From positions 682,001-746,000 of the forward strand of contig NZ_AQQY01000001.1 in the NCBI RefSeq assembly GCF_000671395.1: a DNA stretch of 64,000 bases, written 5' to 3'. The notes beneath the pieces were generated by a model. The model did no database searches. It had not been told where the DNA came from and worked only from the letters and a program-made list of their open reading frames with translations. The translations under genes and the position numbers were made by a program. Origin of the DNA: Actibacterium atlanticum (GTDB taxonomy: Bacteria > Pseudomonadota > Alphaproteobacteria > Rhodobacterales > Rhodobacteraceae). Positions 8,680-20,951 of the stretch are shown here, piece after piece. The stretch's first letter is position 1. The number at the start of each line of letters is the position of its first letter.

Positions 8680-10200
8680 TTACCCCACAGACCCTTCCAG
8701 CGAGATCGCCACCAGTTGCTGCGCTTCCATGGCGAACTCCATCGGCAGGGCTTGCAGCACCTCTTTGCAGAAGCCGTTGACGACCAGCGCGACGGCCTCT
8801 TCCTCGTCCATGCCACGGGCGCGGCAATAGAACAGCTGGTCGTCATCCACCTTAGATGTGGTTGCTTCATGCTCGACCCGTGCCGAGTTGTTCTTGATTT
8901 CGATGTAAGGCACGGTATGCGCCCCGCATTTATCGCCGATCAGCAGGCTGTCACACTGGGTGTAGTTGCGGCCGTTTTGCGCGCGTGGGTGCATGGACAC
9001 CAGCCCGCGATAAACGTTTTGCGATTTACCAGCCGAAATACCTTTGGAAACGATCCGTGACTTGGTGTCTTTGCCAAGGTGGATCATCTTGGTGCCGGTA
9101 TCGGCCTGCTGGTAGTTGTTGGTGATCGCGATGGAGTAAAACTCGCCCTGCGATTCATCGCCGCGCAGGATGCAGGACGGGTATTTCCAGGTCACGGCCG
9201 AGCCGGTTTCAACCTGCGTCCACATCACTTTTGACCGATCCCCACGGCAATCGGCGCGTTTGGTCACAAAGTTATAGATGCCGCCTTTGCCGTTCTCATC
9301 ACCGGGATACCAGTTCTGAACGGTCGAGTATTTCACCTCGGCGTCTTCTTCGATGATGATCTCAACCACAGCGGCGTGCAGCTGGGCGGTGTCGCGCTGG
9401 GGCGCGGTGCAGCCTTCCAGATAAGACACATAGCTGCCCTTATCGGCGATGATCAGGGTGCGTTCGAACTGACCGGTGTTTTCCGCGTTGATACGGAAAT
9501 AGGTAGACAGTTCCATCGGGCAGCGCACGCCCGGAGGCACGTATACGAACGAGCCATCCGAGAACACCGCGCTGTTGAGCGTGGCATAGAAATTGTCGGT
9601 CACAGGCACCACGGTGCCCAGGTACTTTTTGACCAGTTCAGGGTGCTCTTTGATCGCTTCCGAAATTGAACAGAAGATCACGCCAGCTTTCTTCAGCTCG
9701 TCCTGAAAGGTCGTCCCCACAGACACCGAGTCAAACACCGCGTCCACGGCAACCTTGCGGCCCTCTGCTGGCATATCCTCGGCGCCTTCAACGCCGGCAA
9801 GAATCATCTGTTCCTTCAGCGGAATGCCCAGCTTTTCATAGGTGGCCAGCAGCTTGGGATCGACCTCGTCCAGCGACTTGGGCTTTTCTTCCATGCTTTT
9901 AGGACGGGCATAGTAATACTGATCCTGAAAATCCGGGGTCGGGTATTTCAGCATCGACCAATCCGGCTCGTCCATCTTTTCCCAACGGGCAAAGGCGGCC
10001 AGACGCCATTCGGTCATCCATTCGGGCTCGTCGTTTTTGTCGGAGATCAGACGCACGATATCGGGGTTCACGCCTTTGGGGGCGTATTCCATCTCGATAT
10101 CGGTTTCCCAGCCGTATTTATACGTGTTGATCGACTTCACCGCATCGACGGTTTCCTGATCAACCCCTTCTTTGACCTGGGTTTCCTCAACCTGTGCCAT
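8680..10200 (-). CDS. sufB: Fe-S scaffold protein SufB
   Basis: SufB (506 aa), the core scaffold subunit receiving sulfur and iron in the SufBC2D complex. Start taken at ATG 10200 ([14 protein letters not shown]), preceded by a purine-rich AAGGAAA; the frame is open to 10458 but that part would run into the upstream desulfurase. Family hallmarks include [40 protein letters not shown] and the C-terminal [20 protein letters not shown]. Length is normal. It follows the NifS-like gene by about 50 bp. Confidence 0.97.
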   Translation of the reverse strand: MAQVEETQVKEGVDQETVDAVKSINTYKYGWETDIEMEYAPKGVNPDIVRLISDKNDEPEWMTEWRLAAFARWEKMDEPDWSMLKYPTPDFQDQYYYARPKSMEEKPKSLDEVDPKLLATYEKLGIPLKEQMILAGVEGAEDMPAEGRKVAVDAVFDSVSVGTTFQDELKKAGVIFCSISEAIKEHPELVKKYLGTVVPVTDNFYATLNSAVFSDGSFVYVPPGVRCPMELSTYFRINAENTGQFERTLIIADKGSYVSYLEGCTAPQRDTAQLHAAVVEIIIEEDAEVKYSTVQNWYPGDENGKGGIYNFVTKRADCRGDRSKVMWTQVETGSAVTWKYPSCILRGDESQGEFYSIAITNNYQQADTGTKMIHLGKDTKSRIVSKGISAGKSQNVYRGLVSMHPRAQNGRNYTQCDSLLIGDKCGAHTVPYIEIKNNSARVEHEATTSKVDDDQLFYCRARGMDEEEAVALVVNGFCKEVLQALPMEFAMEAQQLVAISLEGSVG

Positions 10201-10249
10201 ATCGTTTCCCTTCCTTGCGCCGGTGCGGCGCGCGTCCTGTTCGCGTCTG

Positions 10250-11293
10250 TTATCCCGCGCGGGCGCGGAATTTTTTATGTTTCGCCAGCCAGACCTCGGC
10301 AAAGCGATGAATTTCATCTTCGGTTGTGTCCGGCCCCAGAGACACGCGGATCGCACTCGAGGCGACCTCGTCGTCATATCCCATGGCCCGCAACACGCGG
10401 CTGGCGCGGACCTTGCCGCTGGAGCACGCCGAGCCAGCCGAAACTGCAAACCCGGCAAGGTCCATCTGCATCACCTGTGTCTCGCCTTTCCAGCCCGGAG
10501 CGGCAAAGCAAGAGGTGTTTGGCAGACGGTTCTCCCCACTGCCGACAAAAATAGTATGTTTTTCCACTTCCGCAATCGAATTTTCTAGAATGTTTCTAAG
10601 TTTTTCGATCTGCGCCCATTTGCCGTCGGCAAGATCACGGGCCGCCGCTTCGGCCGCTGCGCCAAAACCGGCGATGCCAATGACGTTTTCGGTGCCCGAG
10701 CGCCGACCCATTTCCTGACCACCGCCTTTGATATGGGCCTGAATGTCGGTGCCGCGTTTAACGACAAGTGCGCCTATGCCTTTGGGCCCGCCGATTTTAT
10801 GGGCCGAGATCATCGCCATCTGACAACCGGACCAGTTGAAGGCGACCGGGATTTTGCCGAAGGCTTGCGTCATGTCTGACAAAAGCAATCCTTCGGGCAA
10901 ATTCTGCACCACACCGGTTTCCGAGTTCGCCAGTTGAAGGGTGCTGTGCGCCGGGTCGGGCACGGTGACCGCACCTGTACTTGCCACGTCCAGATCGGAA
11001 GAGACCCAGCTGAGCACCGCGTCATGTTCAACCTCTGCGCCGTGCACATCCTTACCCATCAACGCCAGCGCTGCGGCCTCGGTTGCAGACGAAGTAAAGA
11101 TCACATCCGCCCCGTCCGCCCCAAAGGCTGCGGCCACCTGCGCGCGGGCGCGTTCCACCAGCGCTTTGGCCGCGCGCCCTTCGGCATGAACGCTGGAAGG
11201 GTTCCCCACCACATCCATCGCGGCGATTATCGCGTCGCGCGCCTCACCGCGCAAAGGCGCGGTGGCGTTGTAATCCAGATAGGTGCGGCTCAT
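10250..11293 (-). CDS. NifS/IscS-like cysteine desulfurase
   Basis: Group I-type PLP-dependent cysteine desulfurase (347 aa, shorter than the roughly 400-aa IscS). It has the N-terminal [10 protein letters not shown], the PLP lysine in [15 protein letters not shown], a [14 protein letters not shown] loop and catalytic Cys290 in [14 protein letters not shown]. The start codon overlaps the iscR-like stop by 4 bp. This operon therefore encodes two desulfurases, this one and SufS. Division of labour (general sulfur donor versus SUF-specific) is not readable from the sequence. Confidence 0.93.
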   Translation of the reverse strand: MSRTYLDYNATAPLRGEARDAIIAAMDVVGNPSSVHAEGRAAKALVERARAQVAAAFGADGADVIFTSSATEAAALALMGKDVHGAEVEHDAVLSWVSSDLDVASTGAVTVPDPAHSTLQLANSETGVVQNLPEGLLLSDMTQAFGKIPVAFNWSGCQMAMISAHKIGGPKGIGALVVKRGTDIQAHIKGGGQEMGRRSGTENVIGIAGFGAAAEAAARDLADGKWAQIEKLRNILENSIAEVEKHTIFVGSGENRLPNTSCFAAPGWKGETQVMQMDLAGFAVSAGSACSSGKVRASRVLRAMGYDDEVASSAIRVSLGPDTTEDEIHRFAEVWLAKHKKFRARAG

Positions 11294-11751
11294 GCGTCGT
11301 CGACGACCTCAAACAGGTTGGGTACAGCCGGGCATGGCGTCAGGTCATTGCGCACAACGTCAGACAGGCGGGTCTGGTGTAGGAATACATATACATGAGC
11401 CGAAAGCCCCTCCCACAACCGGTTGGTCATGGATTGCGCCCGCGAGCCGGAACTGGCGCCCGAGGCCCCTGCCCCTTTGTGCATGGCTGAAACGGTTTCA
11501 TCGACCGCGCCCAAGATGTCAGATACGCGGATTTCCGAGGCAGGCATGGCAAGCCTGTAGCCCCCACCCGGGCCCCGTACCGACTCGACCAAACCGGCAC
11601 GGCGCAATTTCACGAACAGTTGCTCAAGGTAGGGCAGCGAAATGTCTTGCCGCTTCGAGATTTCCCCCAAAGACACCAGCTGATCGCCCGCTTGAAGCGC
11701 CAGATCGGCCAGCGCAACCATCGCATATCGGCCCTTCGTACTCAGTTTCAT
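11290..11751 (-). CDS. iscR: Rrf2-family regulator, IscR-like without cysteine triad
   Basis: Transcription factor of 153 aa heading the suf operon. The Rrf2 winged helix (MKLSTKGRYAMVALADLAL, then SLPYLEQLFVKLRRAGLVES and RGPGGGYRL) is intact. The region that normally carries the three [2Fe-2S]-ligating cysteines (about residues 90-106) contains none; the only cysteine is Cys140 near the C-terminus. The same unusual arrangement has been described for Rhodobacter sphaeroides IscR, reported as a repressor of Fe-S genes with an atypical cluster. It probably autoregulates this operon. Confidence 0.9.
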   Translation of the reverse strand: MKLSTKGRYAMVALADLALQAGDQLVSLGEISKRQDISLPYLEQLFVKLRRAGLVESVRGPGGGYRLAMPASEIRVSDILGAVDETVSAMHKGAGASGASSGSRAQSMTNRLWEGLSAHVYVFLHQTRLSDVVRNDLTPCPAVPNLFEVVDDA

Positions 11752-11816
11752 CGCTCAATCCCCCCGTAACTGTTGACTGTGGGCATCAGGGTCTTTACCT
11801 CCCTTACAACCCGCAA

Positions 11817-11833
11817 CCGGCGTGAAACGCCGG
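11817..11833. promoter_or_regulatory. Hairpin/palindrome in iscR-hydrolase intergenic region
   Basis: CCGGCGT-GAA-ACGCCGG forms a 7-bp inverted repeat with a 3-nt centre, in the divergent region between iscR (start 11751) and the hydrolase (start 11888). Neither gene ends here, so a terminator is unlikely. It could be an operator or a leader hairpin. Confidence 0.3.
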
Positions 11834-11887
11834 GTTTATTATAATCAGGCGCCCGCCAGACGGGCCCCGTAAGTCAAAGAGACATAC

Positions 11888-12541
11888 ATGCCCGAGGTCA
11901 TCTTTCCCGGCCCCGAAGGGCGGCTCGAAGGTCGCTACCACCCCCAGAAGGAAAAAGACGCACCGATCGCGATCGTGTTGCACCCCCATCCGCAGTTTGG
12001 GGGCACCATGAATAATAAGGTGGTCTATAACCTTCATTATGCATTCTACAACATGGGATTTACCGTTTTGCGGTTCAATTTCCGTGGTGTGGGCCGCAGT
12101 CAGGGTGAATATGATCAGGGTGTCGGTGAACTGTCCGATGCCGCATCGGCGCTGGATTACCTGCAGTCGATGAACCAGAACGCCAAGCATTGCTGGGTCG
12201 CCGGGTTCAGCTTTGGCGCCTGGATTGGCATGCAGCTTCTGATGCGGCGCCCGGAAATCACCGGGTTCATTTCTGTGTCGCCACCGGCCAACATGTACGA
12301 CTTTAGCTTCTTGGCGCCCTGCCCCAGCTCGGGTCTGATCATCAACGGGGCTGCCGACCGTGTTGCGCCGCCTGCGGATACCCGCACGCTGGTGGATAAG
12401 CTCCACGAGCAAAAAGGCATCACCATCACCCATCAGGAAGTCGAAGGTGCCGGGCACTTCTTTGAAGATCCGCACATGGACACGATGATCGGCAGCGTTG
12501 ACGAATATGTTCGCCGTCGTTTGACCGAAAACACGCGCTGA
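11888..12541 (+). CDS. Alpha/beta hydrolase of unknown substrate
   Basis: Cytosolic alpha/beta-hydrolase fold protein (217 aa). It has an HPHPQFGGTMNN oxyanion segment, a nucleophile elbow GFSFGAW (Ser in GxSxG), a probable acid Asp in NGAADRVAPP and a C-terminal His in GAGHFFED. This layout matches the dienelactone hydrolase-like group often annotated simply as alpha/beta hydrolase. It diverges from iscR, and a small downstream gene starts one base after its stop. Substrate unknown. Confidence 0.85.
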   Translation: MPEVIFPGPEGRLEGRYHPQKEKDAPIAIVLHPHPQFGGTMNNKVVYNLHYAFYNMGFTVLRFNFRGVGRSQGEYDQGVGELSDAASALDYLQSMNQNAKHCWVAGFSFGAWIGMQLLMRRPEITGFISVSPPANMYDFSFLAPCPSSGLIINGAADRVAPPADTRTLVDKLHEQKGITITHQEVEGAGHFFEDPHMDTMIGSVDEYVRRRLTENTR

Positions 12542-12542
12542 C

Positions 12543-12794
12543 ATGAGCGAAATCACCGACAAGATGGCCGATGATTTGGCGCGCGACGTCATACTGGCCG
12601 CGGATGAGCTGGGCGATGACCGGCTGATCCGCGAGGTGTCGGATGTGCTGGAAGCGGCCTCTACCACGGCGCAAGAGGCCTATATGACCTCGATCCGTAT
12701 CCGTCTGGCGCTGAGACGCGGGCGTAAGTTTCTGGACGATAAAATCTCGCGCGCGGAAAAAGAGGCGCTCAGCAAAGCCAACAAACAAGGCTAA
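12543..12794 (+). CDS. Small helical protein, unknown function
   Basis: Acidic-to-basic helical protein of 83 aa. It starts one base after the hydrolase stop, so it is probably translated from the same transcript. The sequence is protein-like (DKMADDLARDVILAADELGD, later RIRLALRRGRKFLDDKISRA) with no signal peptide or membrane segment. No family recognised. Confidence 0.72.
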   Translation: MSEITDKMADDLARDVILAADELGDDRLIREVSDVLEAASTTAQEAYMTSIRIRLALRRGRKFLDDKISRAEKEALSKANKQG

Positions 12795-12848
12795 GCCAAC
12801 GCCGCGTTCGGGCTGGACAAGTGGCCCGAAACATCCCAAAGCAGATTT

Positions 12849-13463
12849 ATGCTGCTCTCAACCCCTCGTCCCGAAAAGCACTCGCCGCTGGAGGATATCC
12901 AGGGGTTGGTCGTGGGCACGCTGCTGGTGGCGATCTCGGTTCAGTTTCTGCACAGCGCCGATTTGATCACCGGGCAGATCGCGGGCCTGTCGCTGATTGG
13001 GTCCTATGTGTCGGACTGGTCCTTTGGCGCGGTGTTCTTTGTGTTGAACCTGCCGTTTTACTGGCTGGCGCTGCGGCGGATCGGCTGGCGGTTTACGTTA
13101 AAAACCTTTGCCGCTGTGGGCCTGCTGTCGGTCTTTACGGAACTATTGCCCCGGCTGATCACCATTGATGCGCTAAACCCCTACGCGGCGGGCGTTCTGG
13201 CCGGGGTCAGCGCGGGCGCGGGTCTGCTGGCGCTGTTTCGCCATTCCGCCAGCTTGGGGGGTGTTGGGATCGTCGCGCTGTATCTGCAGGATCGGTTCAA
13301 TTTCAAAGCGGGCTGGACCCAGTTGATCTTTGATGCGGGCGTGTTCGGCCTTGCGCTCATCCTGTTTTCCACTGAAGTGGTTTTGCCCTCGCTGCTGGGC
13401 GCAGTCGTGCTGAATATCATCATCGCGACGAACCACCGCCGCGACCGATATATCGCAAGGTAA
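12849..13463 (+). CDS. YitT-family membrane protein
   Basis: Integral membrane protein of 204 aa with about five or six helices. It resembles the YitT/DUF161 membrane domain ([21 protein letters not shown], then [19 protein letters not shown]). It lacks the C-terminal soluble DUF2179 domain present in longer YitT proteins. No strong ribosome site precedes ATG 12849. The following SMR gene starts 3 bp after its stop, suggesting cotranscription. Function unknown. Confidence 0.85.
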   Translation: MLLSTPRPEKHSPLEDIQGLVVGTLLVAISVQFLHSADLITGQIAGLSLIGSYVSDWSFGAVFFVLNLPFYWLALRRIGWRFTLKTFAAVGLLSVFTELLPRLITIDALNPYAAGVLAGVSAGAGLLALFRHSASLGGVGIVALYLQDRFNFKAGWTQLIFDAGVFGLALILFSTEVVLPSLLGAVVLNIIIATNHRRDRYIAR

Positions 13464-13466
13464 GCC

Positions 13467-13802
13467 ATGCCCAAACATTACATCTTTCTCATCGCGGCGA
13501 TTGTGTCCGAGGTCATCGGCACTTCGGCCCTGCAAGCCAGTCAGCAATTCACCCGCTTGATCCCCTCGCTGATGGTGGTCGGGGGGTATGGGCTGGCGTT
13601 TTACTTTCTGGGGCACACGCTGAAATACATGCAGGTGGGCGTGGTCTATGCGATCTGGTCCGGGTTGGGCGTGGTGCTGATTGGCGTGATCGGCTGGCTG
13701 TGGTTTGGCCAGAAACTGGATCTGGCGGCGCTGATCGGCATGGGGCTTATCATCGCAGGGGTACTGGTGATCCACCTCTTCTCCAGCACTGCTACGCATT
13801 AG
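13467..13802 (+). CDS. SMR-family multidrug efflux protein, EmrE-like
   Basis: Small multidrug resistance transporter (111 aa) with four transmembrane helices. The essential membrane-embedded glutamate is Glu15 in [16 protein letters not shown]3 has [19 protein letters not shown], typical of EmrE/SugE proteins. Members act as dual-topology dimers exchanging cationic drugs or guanidinium for protons. Which subgroup applies is not certain from the sequence alone. Confidence 0.9.
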   Translation: MPKHYIFLIAAIVSEVIGTSALQASQQFTRLIPSLMVVGGYGLAFYFLGHTLKYMQVGVVYAIWSGLGVVLIGVIGWLWFGQKLDLAALIGMGLIIAGVLVIHLFSSTATH

Positions 13803-13863
13803 GGCTGGCTTTTTCTGCACACGCACGATATGGCCCCGGCAACTCAGGATAAGGCACGTACCC

Positions 13864-15681
<1,818 letters not shown>

Positions 15682-15713
15682 CCATCGCTTAAATCAAGGG
15701 CATTCGCCCCCTG

Positions 15714-15748
15714 AAACGCCAGCAGTTACACCAACTGCTGGCGTTTTT
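15714..15748 (+). terminator. Rho-independent terminator of typA
   Basis: A 14-bp perfect stem (AAACGCCAGCAGTT paired with AACTGCTGGCGTTT) with loop ACACC runs into a T-tract at 15744-15748. It lies 33 bp after the typA stop. Confidence 0.93.
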
Positions 15749-15833
15749 ACTGTTTGGTCCAAAGCGCGTGTCGCGCATACGCGTTTGGGGCGCAAGGCTT
15801 TCGTTATTGAAACGTCAACGAAAGAGCTGCGCC

Positions 15834-17162
15834 ATGAGCGATACCTCCACACTGATTTACGGGCTCGAAGACAAACCCGCGCCGGGGCCAAGCGCTCTGG
15901 CAGCTTTTCAACACATTCTTGCGTCGATTGTCGGCATCGTCACGCCCTCGCTGATCATCGGCGGGGTGCTGGGGCTGGGGGCCGAGATCCCCTATCTGGT
16001 CGCCATGTCGCTGTTCGTTTCGGGCGTGTCGACCTTTATCCAATGTAAAACCTTCGGGCCGGTTGGCTCGGGTCTGCTCAGCCTTCAGGGCACCAGTTTT
16101 GCCTTTCTGGGCGCCATGCTGGCGGCGGGCTTTGCCGTCAAAGGCGCGGGCGGTGGCCCCAAAGAGATACTGGCGATGCTGTTCGGTCTGTCGCTGGCCG
16201 GGTGTTTCGTCGAGATCATTCTCAGCCAATTCGTCGACAAGCTGGGCAAGATCATCACCCCAACCGTCACCGGGATCGTGATCACGGTCATCGGTCTCAG
16301 CCTTGTCAAAGTCGGCTTTACTGACTTCGCGGGCGGCGCGCGGGCGGGTGAAAACCTTGGCCTGCCGATCAATCTGATGATGGGCTCTATTGTGGTGGTC
16401 TGCATTCTGGCCCTGACCTTTTATGGCGGGCCGATGGTGCGTATTTCGGCCATCATGATCGGCCTTGTGATCGGGTTCATTGTGGCCGCTGCACTGGGTC
16501 AGGTGAACTTCGCCAGCTTCGGCTCTGCGCCTGCGGTCGCTGTGCCGGTACCGTTCAAATACGGTTTGGATTTCGATTTCTGGCTGTTTCTGCCCATCGC
16601 CTTTATCTTTGTGGTGACGGCGATTGAGACCTCGGGCGACCTGACCGCTAATTCGGTCATTTCAGGCCAGCCGGTTGAGGGCCCAACCTACCTGAAACGC
16701 ATCAAAGGCGGCATTCTGGCGGATGGCGTGAACTCGGGGATTGCCGCGATCTTCAACACCTTCCCCAACACCACGTTTTCGCAAAACAACGGGGTGATCC
16801 AGATGACCGGCGTCGCCAGCCGCCATGTTGGCCTCTATGCGGCGGGCATTCTGGTGTTGCTGGGTTTCTTCCCAATCATCGGGTCGGCCTTCTTGCTGGT
16901 GCCCAAGCCGGTGCTGGGCGGCGCAACGCTGGTGCTGTTTGGCACCATCGCGGTCGCGGGCATCCGCATTTTGGCCACGCAAGAGATTGATAAGCGCAAG
17001 GTCTATATCATGGCCGTGTCCTTCGGGCTCAGCTTGGGCGTGACACTTGTGCCGGATGCGACGCAACACTTGCCGAACTTTCTGAAACAAGTGGTGGCCA
17101 CGCCGATTACTCTGGCAGGTCTGTCAGCGATCATTTTGTCGCTGGTTCTGCCCGAGGAGTAA
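15834..17162 (+). CDS. NCS2-family uracil/xanthine permease
   Basis: Nucleobase:cation symporter-2 family transporter (442 aa) with about 12-14 transmembrane helices. Start taken at ATG 15834 (MSDTSTLIYGLEDKPAPG) rather than the upstream in-frame 15768. The motif segment FPNTTFSQNNGVIQMTGVASR (substrate-binding QNNG) and an EISGDLTAN-like stretch (here ETSGDLTAN) mark the xanthine/urate-type branch. Substrate could be xanthine, urate or uracil. It is followed by its own terminator. Confidence 0.93.
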   Translation: MSDTSTLIYGLEDKPAPGPSALAAFQHILASIVGIVTPSLIIGGVLGLGAEIPYLVAMSLFVSGVSTFIQCKTFGPVGSGLLSLQGTSFAFLGAMLAAGFAVKGAGGGPKEILAMLFGLSLAGCFVEIILSQFVDKLGKIITPTVTGIVITVIGLSLVKVGFTDFAGGARAGENLGLPINLMMGSIVVVCILALTFYGGPMVRISAIMIGLVIGFIVAAALGQVNFASFGSAPAVAVPVPFKYGLDFDFWLFLPIAFIFVVTAIETSGDLTANSVISGQPVEGPTYLKRIKGGILADGVNSGIAAIFNTFPNTTFSQNNGVIQMTGVASRHVGLYAAGILVLLGFFPIIGSAFLLVPKPVLGGATLVLFGTIAVAGIRILATQEIDKRKVYIMAVSFGLSLGVTLVPDATQHLPNFLKQVVATPITLAGLSAIILSLVLPEE

Positions 17163-17188
17163 CTCCAGCCCCATCAAGGCCCCAACCA

Positions 17189-17215
17189 ACCGGCGCTTTC
17201 GGGCGCCGGTTTTTC
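17189..17215 (+). terminator. Rho-independent terminator after the permease
   Basis: A 9-bp stem AACCGGCGC/GCGCCGGTT with loop TTTCGG is followed by T5 at 17211-17215. It lies 26 bp downstream of the permease stop. Confidence 0.9.
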
Positions 17216-17307
17216 TTTGCCTAAGGGCACTTAAACCGCAGGATTACGCCCAATGTCGCTTTTCATTTGCAGCGGACGCGCTAGGGTTTGAGCAAAGCGG
17301 AGGGCTC

Positions 17308-17889
17308 ATGCGCAAGTTACAAACCCAAGGCGTGCATCACATCACGCTGACCGGCGCCGACCGGCAGACATCCATAGATTTCTGGGAAGGCCTGTTGGGC
17401 ATGCCTTTCATCTTTGATCAGCCCAATCTGGACAATCCTGACGAAGGCCATCTGTATTTCGATCCGGGCGATGGGCGCTTGATCACCATCTTCACCAATG
17501 AGACCCGCACCCCCGACCCAACCCGCACCCCGACCGAGCCGGGCTGCGTGCACCATGTGGCCTTCAACGTATCAAAAGCGGTTTTTTCTCAGGTAGTTAC
17601 GCGGCTGGATGAACGTGGGGTCGACCATTCAGGCGTGCGGGATCGTGGCTTTATGGACTCAATCTATTTCAAAGACCCGCTGGGCCTGCTGATAGAGTTG
17701 GCCAGCTATAAGTTCTTTCCTCCCGAAGGGTGTACCCACGCCGATGTGATGATCGAGGCGCACCGCCTGCGCGTGGCACGCGGTGACTATAATATCGCCG
17801 AAGAGCATCTGGCCGATGCGATCGAATTATTGGTCGAGCGCCGCCAACAAAGCCTGTCGGCGGACCGCAGCCCAAAGAACCCCTATTAA
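17308..17889 (+). CDS. VOC-family (glyoxalase/extradiol dioxygenase fold) protein
   Basis: Metal-dependent vicinal-oxygen-chelate protein (193 aa) starting at an ATG with GGAGGG upstream. The first betaalphabeta module starts GVHHITLTGADRQTSIDFWE and the second CVHHVAFNVS, supplying metal-binding histidines; a late Glu (LIELASY) completes the usual triad. Substrate unknown. Its stop overlaps the convergent DUF1330 gene by 4 bp (shared TTAA). Confidence 0.87.
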   Translation: MRKLQTQGVHHITLTGADRQTSIDFWEGLLGMPFIFDQPNLDNPDEGHLYFDPGDGRLITIFTNETRTPDPTRTPTEPGCVHHVAFNVSKAVFSQVVTRLDERGVDHSGVRDRGFMDSIYFKDPLGLLIELASYKFFPPEGCTHADVMIEAHRLRVARGDYNIAEEHLADAIELLVERRQQSLSADRSPKNPY

Positions 17890-18176
17890 GGTTCCGTGAC
17901 CTCGATCACCATCAAGTCCCGTTCCGAGGCCCCACGCGCGTGGCTTACGGCCTCTTGGTATTCTGGGCTGTTGTAGCAAGCCTCGGCCGCTTCGATGCTT
18001 TCGAACCGCACCACCACGTTGCGTTCGCGCTTGTTGCCTTCCAGCTGAACAAAACGCGCGCCACGCGCCAGAAATTCACCGCCATGTTTGCGGATCGCCG
18101 GCCCGGCCAGTTCAACATATTTGGCGAACTGATCCGGGTTGGTCACGTTGATATGACTGATCCAAAGCGCTGCCAT
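17886..18176 (-). CDS. DUF1330 family protein
   Basis: Protein of 96 aa with the DUF1330 dimeric alpha/beta-barrel (ferredoxin-like) fold pattern: WISHINVTNPDQFAKYVELA, GGEFLARGARFVQLEG, VVVRFESIEAAEACYNSPEY. Its ATG overlaps the alaS stop by one base, so it is translated downstream of alaS. Function unknown. Confidence 0.88.
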   Translation of the reverse strand: MAALWISHINVTNPDQFAKYVELAGPAIRKHGGEFLARGARFVQLEGNKRERNVVVRFESIEAAEACYNSPEYQEAVSHARGASERDLMVIEVTEP

Positions 18177-20830
18177 TATCCCAACACTCCTTTTGCGGCG
18201 ACAATCGCGGCGTCCGCATTGGCAGCATCCTTGCCCCCACCCTGCGCCATATCCGGGCGGCCACCGCCCCCCTTGCCACCCAATTCAACGACGGCAGCCT
18301 TGACCAGATCAACCGCCGATAGCTTGTCGGTCAGGTCTGCAGTCACGCCAGCGGCTACGGCCGCTTTGCCGCCGGCATCGGCGATCAACAGCACTGCGCC
18401 GCTTTCCAAACGGGTTTTATGCTCGTCAATCAGTGCAGGCAGGTCCTTACCCGACACGCCGGTCAGGACTTGCGCGAAGAATTTAACACCGTTCACCTCT
18501 TCGGCTTCGGGTGCGCCGCCGCCTGCCCCGCCTGCCATCGCCAGATCGCGCCGCAGCTGGGCCAGCTCGGCGTTCAGCGCTTTGCGTTCATCGACCAGCG
18601 CCTGAACACGCTCAGCAGCATCGGCCGGGCTGGTTTTGAGGATGTCTGCAACCGCGCCCAAGCGCTGTTGCTGGCCAATCAGGTGATCAAGCGCCGCCTG
18701 ACCTGTTAACGCCTCAATCCGGCGCACGCCGGCGGATGACGCACTGTCACCCAACACCACGCACAGGCCGATATCACCGGTTTGTTTCACATGGGTGCCG
18801 CCGCACAGTTCAATCGAATAGGTGTCGCCCCCCACGCCTTTACCGGTCGCGGCTTTGCCCATCGAGACCACGCGCACTTCGTCGCCGTACTTTTCGCCAA
18901 ACAGGGCCTGCGCACCGATGGCGCGCGCGTCATCTGGGGTCATGATGCGGGTTTCCACCGGGGTGTTCTGGCGAATAAACGCGTTTACATCGCTTTCGAC
19001 CTTGGTCAGTTCATCGGCGCTCAGCGCCTTGGCGTGGCTAAAGTCAAACCGCAGACGGTCCGGCGCATTCAGCGACCCGCGCTGTGCTACATGATCCCCC
19101 AGCGTCTCGCGCAGGGCTTCGTGCAACAGGTGCGTGGCCGAGTGGTTGGCGCGGATGCTGGAGCGGCGCGCGTGATCGACACGCAGCTCCAGAGCGTCGC
19201 CTACGGCCAGCGCGGTCTTGGCGGGTGTCACGCGATGGGCAAACAGATTGCCGGGCATCTTTTGCGTGTTTGAGACAACGCCCGAGCCATCCGATTTCAA
19301 CACGGTGCCGGTGTCGCCCACCTGACCGCCCGATTCAGCGTAAAACGGGGTTTGGTTGACGACCATCCAGCCCTCTTCGCCGACGGTCAGTTCGCTGACT
19401 TCAGCGCCGTCTTTGACCAAGGCCAGAACCTGCCCCTCGGCGGTTTCGGTCTCATAGCCCAGGAAATCAGTCGGCTCTAATTTGTCGGCCAGATCGAACC
19501 AGATCTTGGCATCTTTGCTTTCACCGGTGCCCGCCCATGCGGCGCGGGCTTTAGCTTTTTGTTCCGCCATCGCAGCATCAAACCCGTCGGTATCAACGGT
19601 ACGGTCTTTTTCGCGCAGCGCGTCTTGGGTCAGGTCCAGCGGGAAACCGTAAGTGTCATAGAGTTTAAACGCCGCTTCACCGGGAAGCGCGGCGCCCTCG
19701 GGCAGTTTGCCAAGCTCGTCATCCAGCAGACGAAGACCACGATCCAGCGTCTGGATGAAACGGGTTTCTTCCAGTTTCAGGGTTTCTTCGATCATCGCCT
19801 GCGCGCGGCCTAGTTCGGGGTATGCAGCGCCCATTTGGGTGACCAGCGCCGGCACCAGACGGTGCATCAGCGGGTCTTTGGCGCCCAGCAGGTGGGCGTG
19901 ACGCATGGCGCGGCGCATGATCCGGCGCAGCACATAACCGCGACCCTCGTTGGACGGCATCACGCCATCGGCGATCAGGAACGAGGTCGAGCGTAGGTGA
20001 TCGGCGATCACCCGGTGGTGCACGTTCTTGGGGCCATCTGCATCAACGCTGGTGGCGTTGGCGCTGGCCTCGATCAGGGCGCGCATCAGGTCGGTGTCAT
20101 AGTTGTCATGCTTGCCTTGCAGCAAGGCGCCGATCCGTTCCAGCCCCATGCCGGTGTCAATCGACTGCATGTCCAGAGCGCGCATCGAGCCATCTTCGAA
20201 CTGCTCGTTCTGCATGAAAACGATGTTCCAGATTTCGATGAAACGATCTCCGTCTTCCTCGGGCGAACCCGGAGGGCCACCCCAGATGTGGTCGCCGTGA
20301 TCATAGAAAATCTCGGTGCAGGGGCCGCAGGGGCCGGTCGGACCCATCTGCCAAAAGTTGTCACTGGTTGCGATGCGGATGATGCGATCATCCGGCAGGC
20401 CCAGCTTTTTCCAGATTTCGGCGGCTTCATCGTCAGTGTGATAGACGGTGGCCAGCAGGCGATCCTTATCAATCGCGAAATCGTTGGTCAGCAGTTCCCA
20501 TGCAAAGGGGATCGCCTCGGTCTTGAAATAGTCGCCAAAGCTGAAATTGCCGAGCATTTCAAAGAACGTGTGGTGGCGCGCGGTATAGCCAACATTATCC
20601 AGATCGTTGTGCTTGCCGCCAGCGCGGACGCATTTCTGCGAGGTCGTGGCGCGCTTGTAGTCGCGGGTCTCAAGGCCGGTGAACAGGTTCTTGAACTGCA
20701 CCATCCCCGAGTTGGCAAACATCAGGGTTGGGTCGTTGCGTGGCACCAGCGGTGAGCTGTCGACCACCTCGTGCCCGTTGCGTTCAAAGTAGTTCAGAAA
20801 TGTCGAACGGATGTCGTTCAGGCTTGCCAT
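18176..20830 (-). CDS. alaS: Alanine-tRNA ligase AlaS
   Basis: Class II alanyl-tRNA synthetase (884 aa, normal length). Motif 1 region is [19 protein letters not shown]. The editing domain has [11 protein letters not shown] (HxxxH) and ELCGGTHV, which supply zinc ligands, and the C-Ala domain ends with a Gly-rich [18 protein letters not shown]. It lies downstream of recA in the same direction, separated by a recA terminator-like hairpin. Confidence 0.98.
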   Translation of the reverse strand: MASLNDIRSTFLNYFERNGHEVVDSSPLVPRNDPTLMFANSGMVQFKNLFTGLETRDYKRATTSQKCVRAGGKHNDLDNVGYTARHHTFFEMLGNFSFGDYFKTEAIPFAWELLTNDFAIDKDRLLATVYHTDDEAAEIWKKLGLPDDRIIRIATSDNFWQMGPTGPCGPCTEIFYDHGDHIWGGPPGSPEEDGDRFIEIWNIVFMQNEQFEDGSMRALDMQSIDTGMGLERIGALLQGKHDNYDTDLMRALIEASANATSVDADGPKNVHHRVIADHLRSTSFLIADGVMPSNEGRGYVLRRIMRRAMRHAHLLGAKDPLMHRLVPALVTQMGAAYPELGRAQAMIEETLKLEETRFIQTLDRGLRLLDDELGKLPEGAALPGEAAFKLYDTYGFPLDLTQDALREKDRTVDTDGFDAAMAEQKAKARAAWAGTGESKDAKIWFDLADKLEPTDFLGYETETAEGQVLALVKDGAEVSELTVGEEGWMVVNQTPFYAESGGQVGDTGTVLKSDGSGVVSNTQKMPGNLFAHRVTPAKTALAVGDALELRVDHARRSSIRANHSATHLLHEALRETLGDHVAQRGSLNAPDRLRFDFSHAKALSADELTKVESDVNAFIRQNTPVETRIMTPDDARAIGAQALFGEKYGDEVRVVSMGKAATGKGVGGDTYSIELCGGTHVKQTGDIGLCVVLGDSASSAGVRRIEALTGQAALDHLIGQQQRLGAVADILKTSPADAAERVQALVDERKALNAELAQLRRDLAMAGGAGGGAPEAEEVNGVKFFAQVLTGVSGKDLPALIDEHKTRLESGAVLLIADAGGKAAVAAGVTADLTDKLSAVDLVKAAVVELGGKGGGGRPDMAQGGGKDAANADAAIVAAKGVLG

Positions 20831-20916
20831 ATCGTGCGGGCCCCTGTGCGCTTTTTCTTACGGATCAATCCCGTTTAGCCCTGCGCGGCAAAGGTGTCCA
20901 CAGCAGAAGGGCCGCG

Positions 20917-20944
20917 CTGGCTGGCGCGGCCCTTTTACGATGTG
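20917..20944 (-). terminator. recA transcription terminator
   Basis: An 11-bp stem (AAGGGCCGCGC/GCGCGGCCCTT) with a 6-nt loop lies 8 bp past the recA stop. On the reverse strand it is followed only by CTTCTG, so the U-tract is weak, but the position and stability favour a terminator. Confidence 0.7.
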
Positions 20945-20951
20945 ATTTGGC

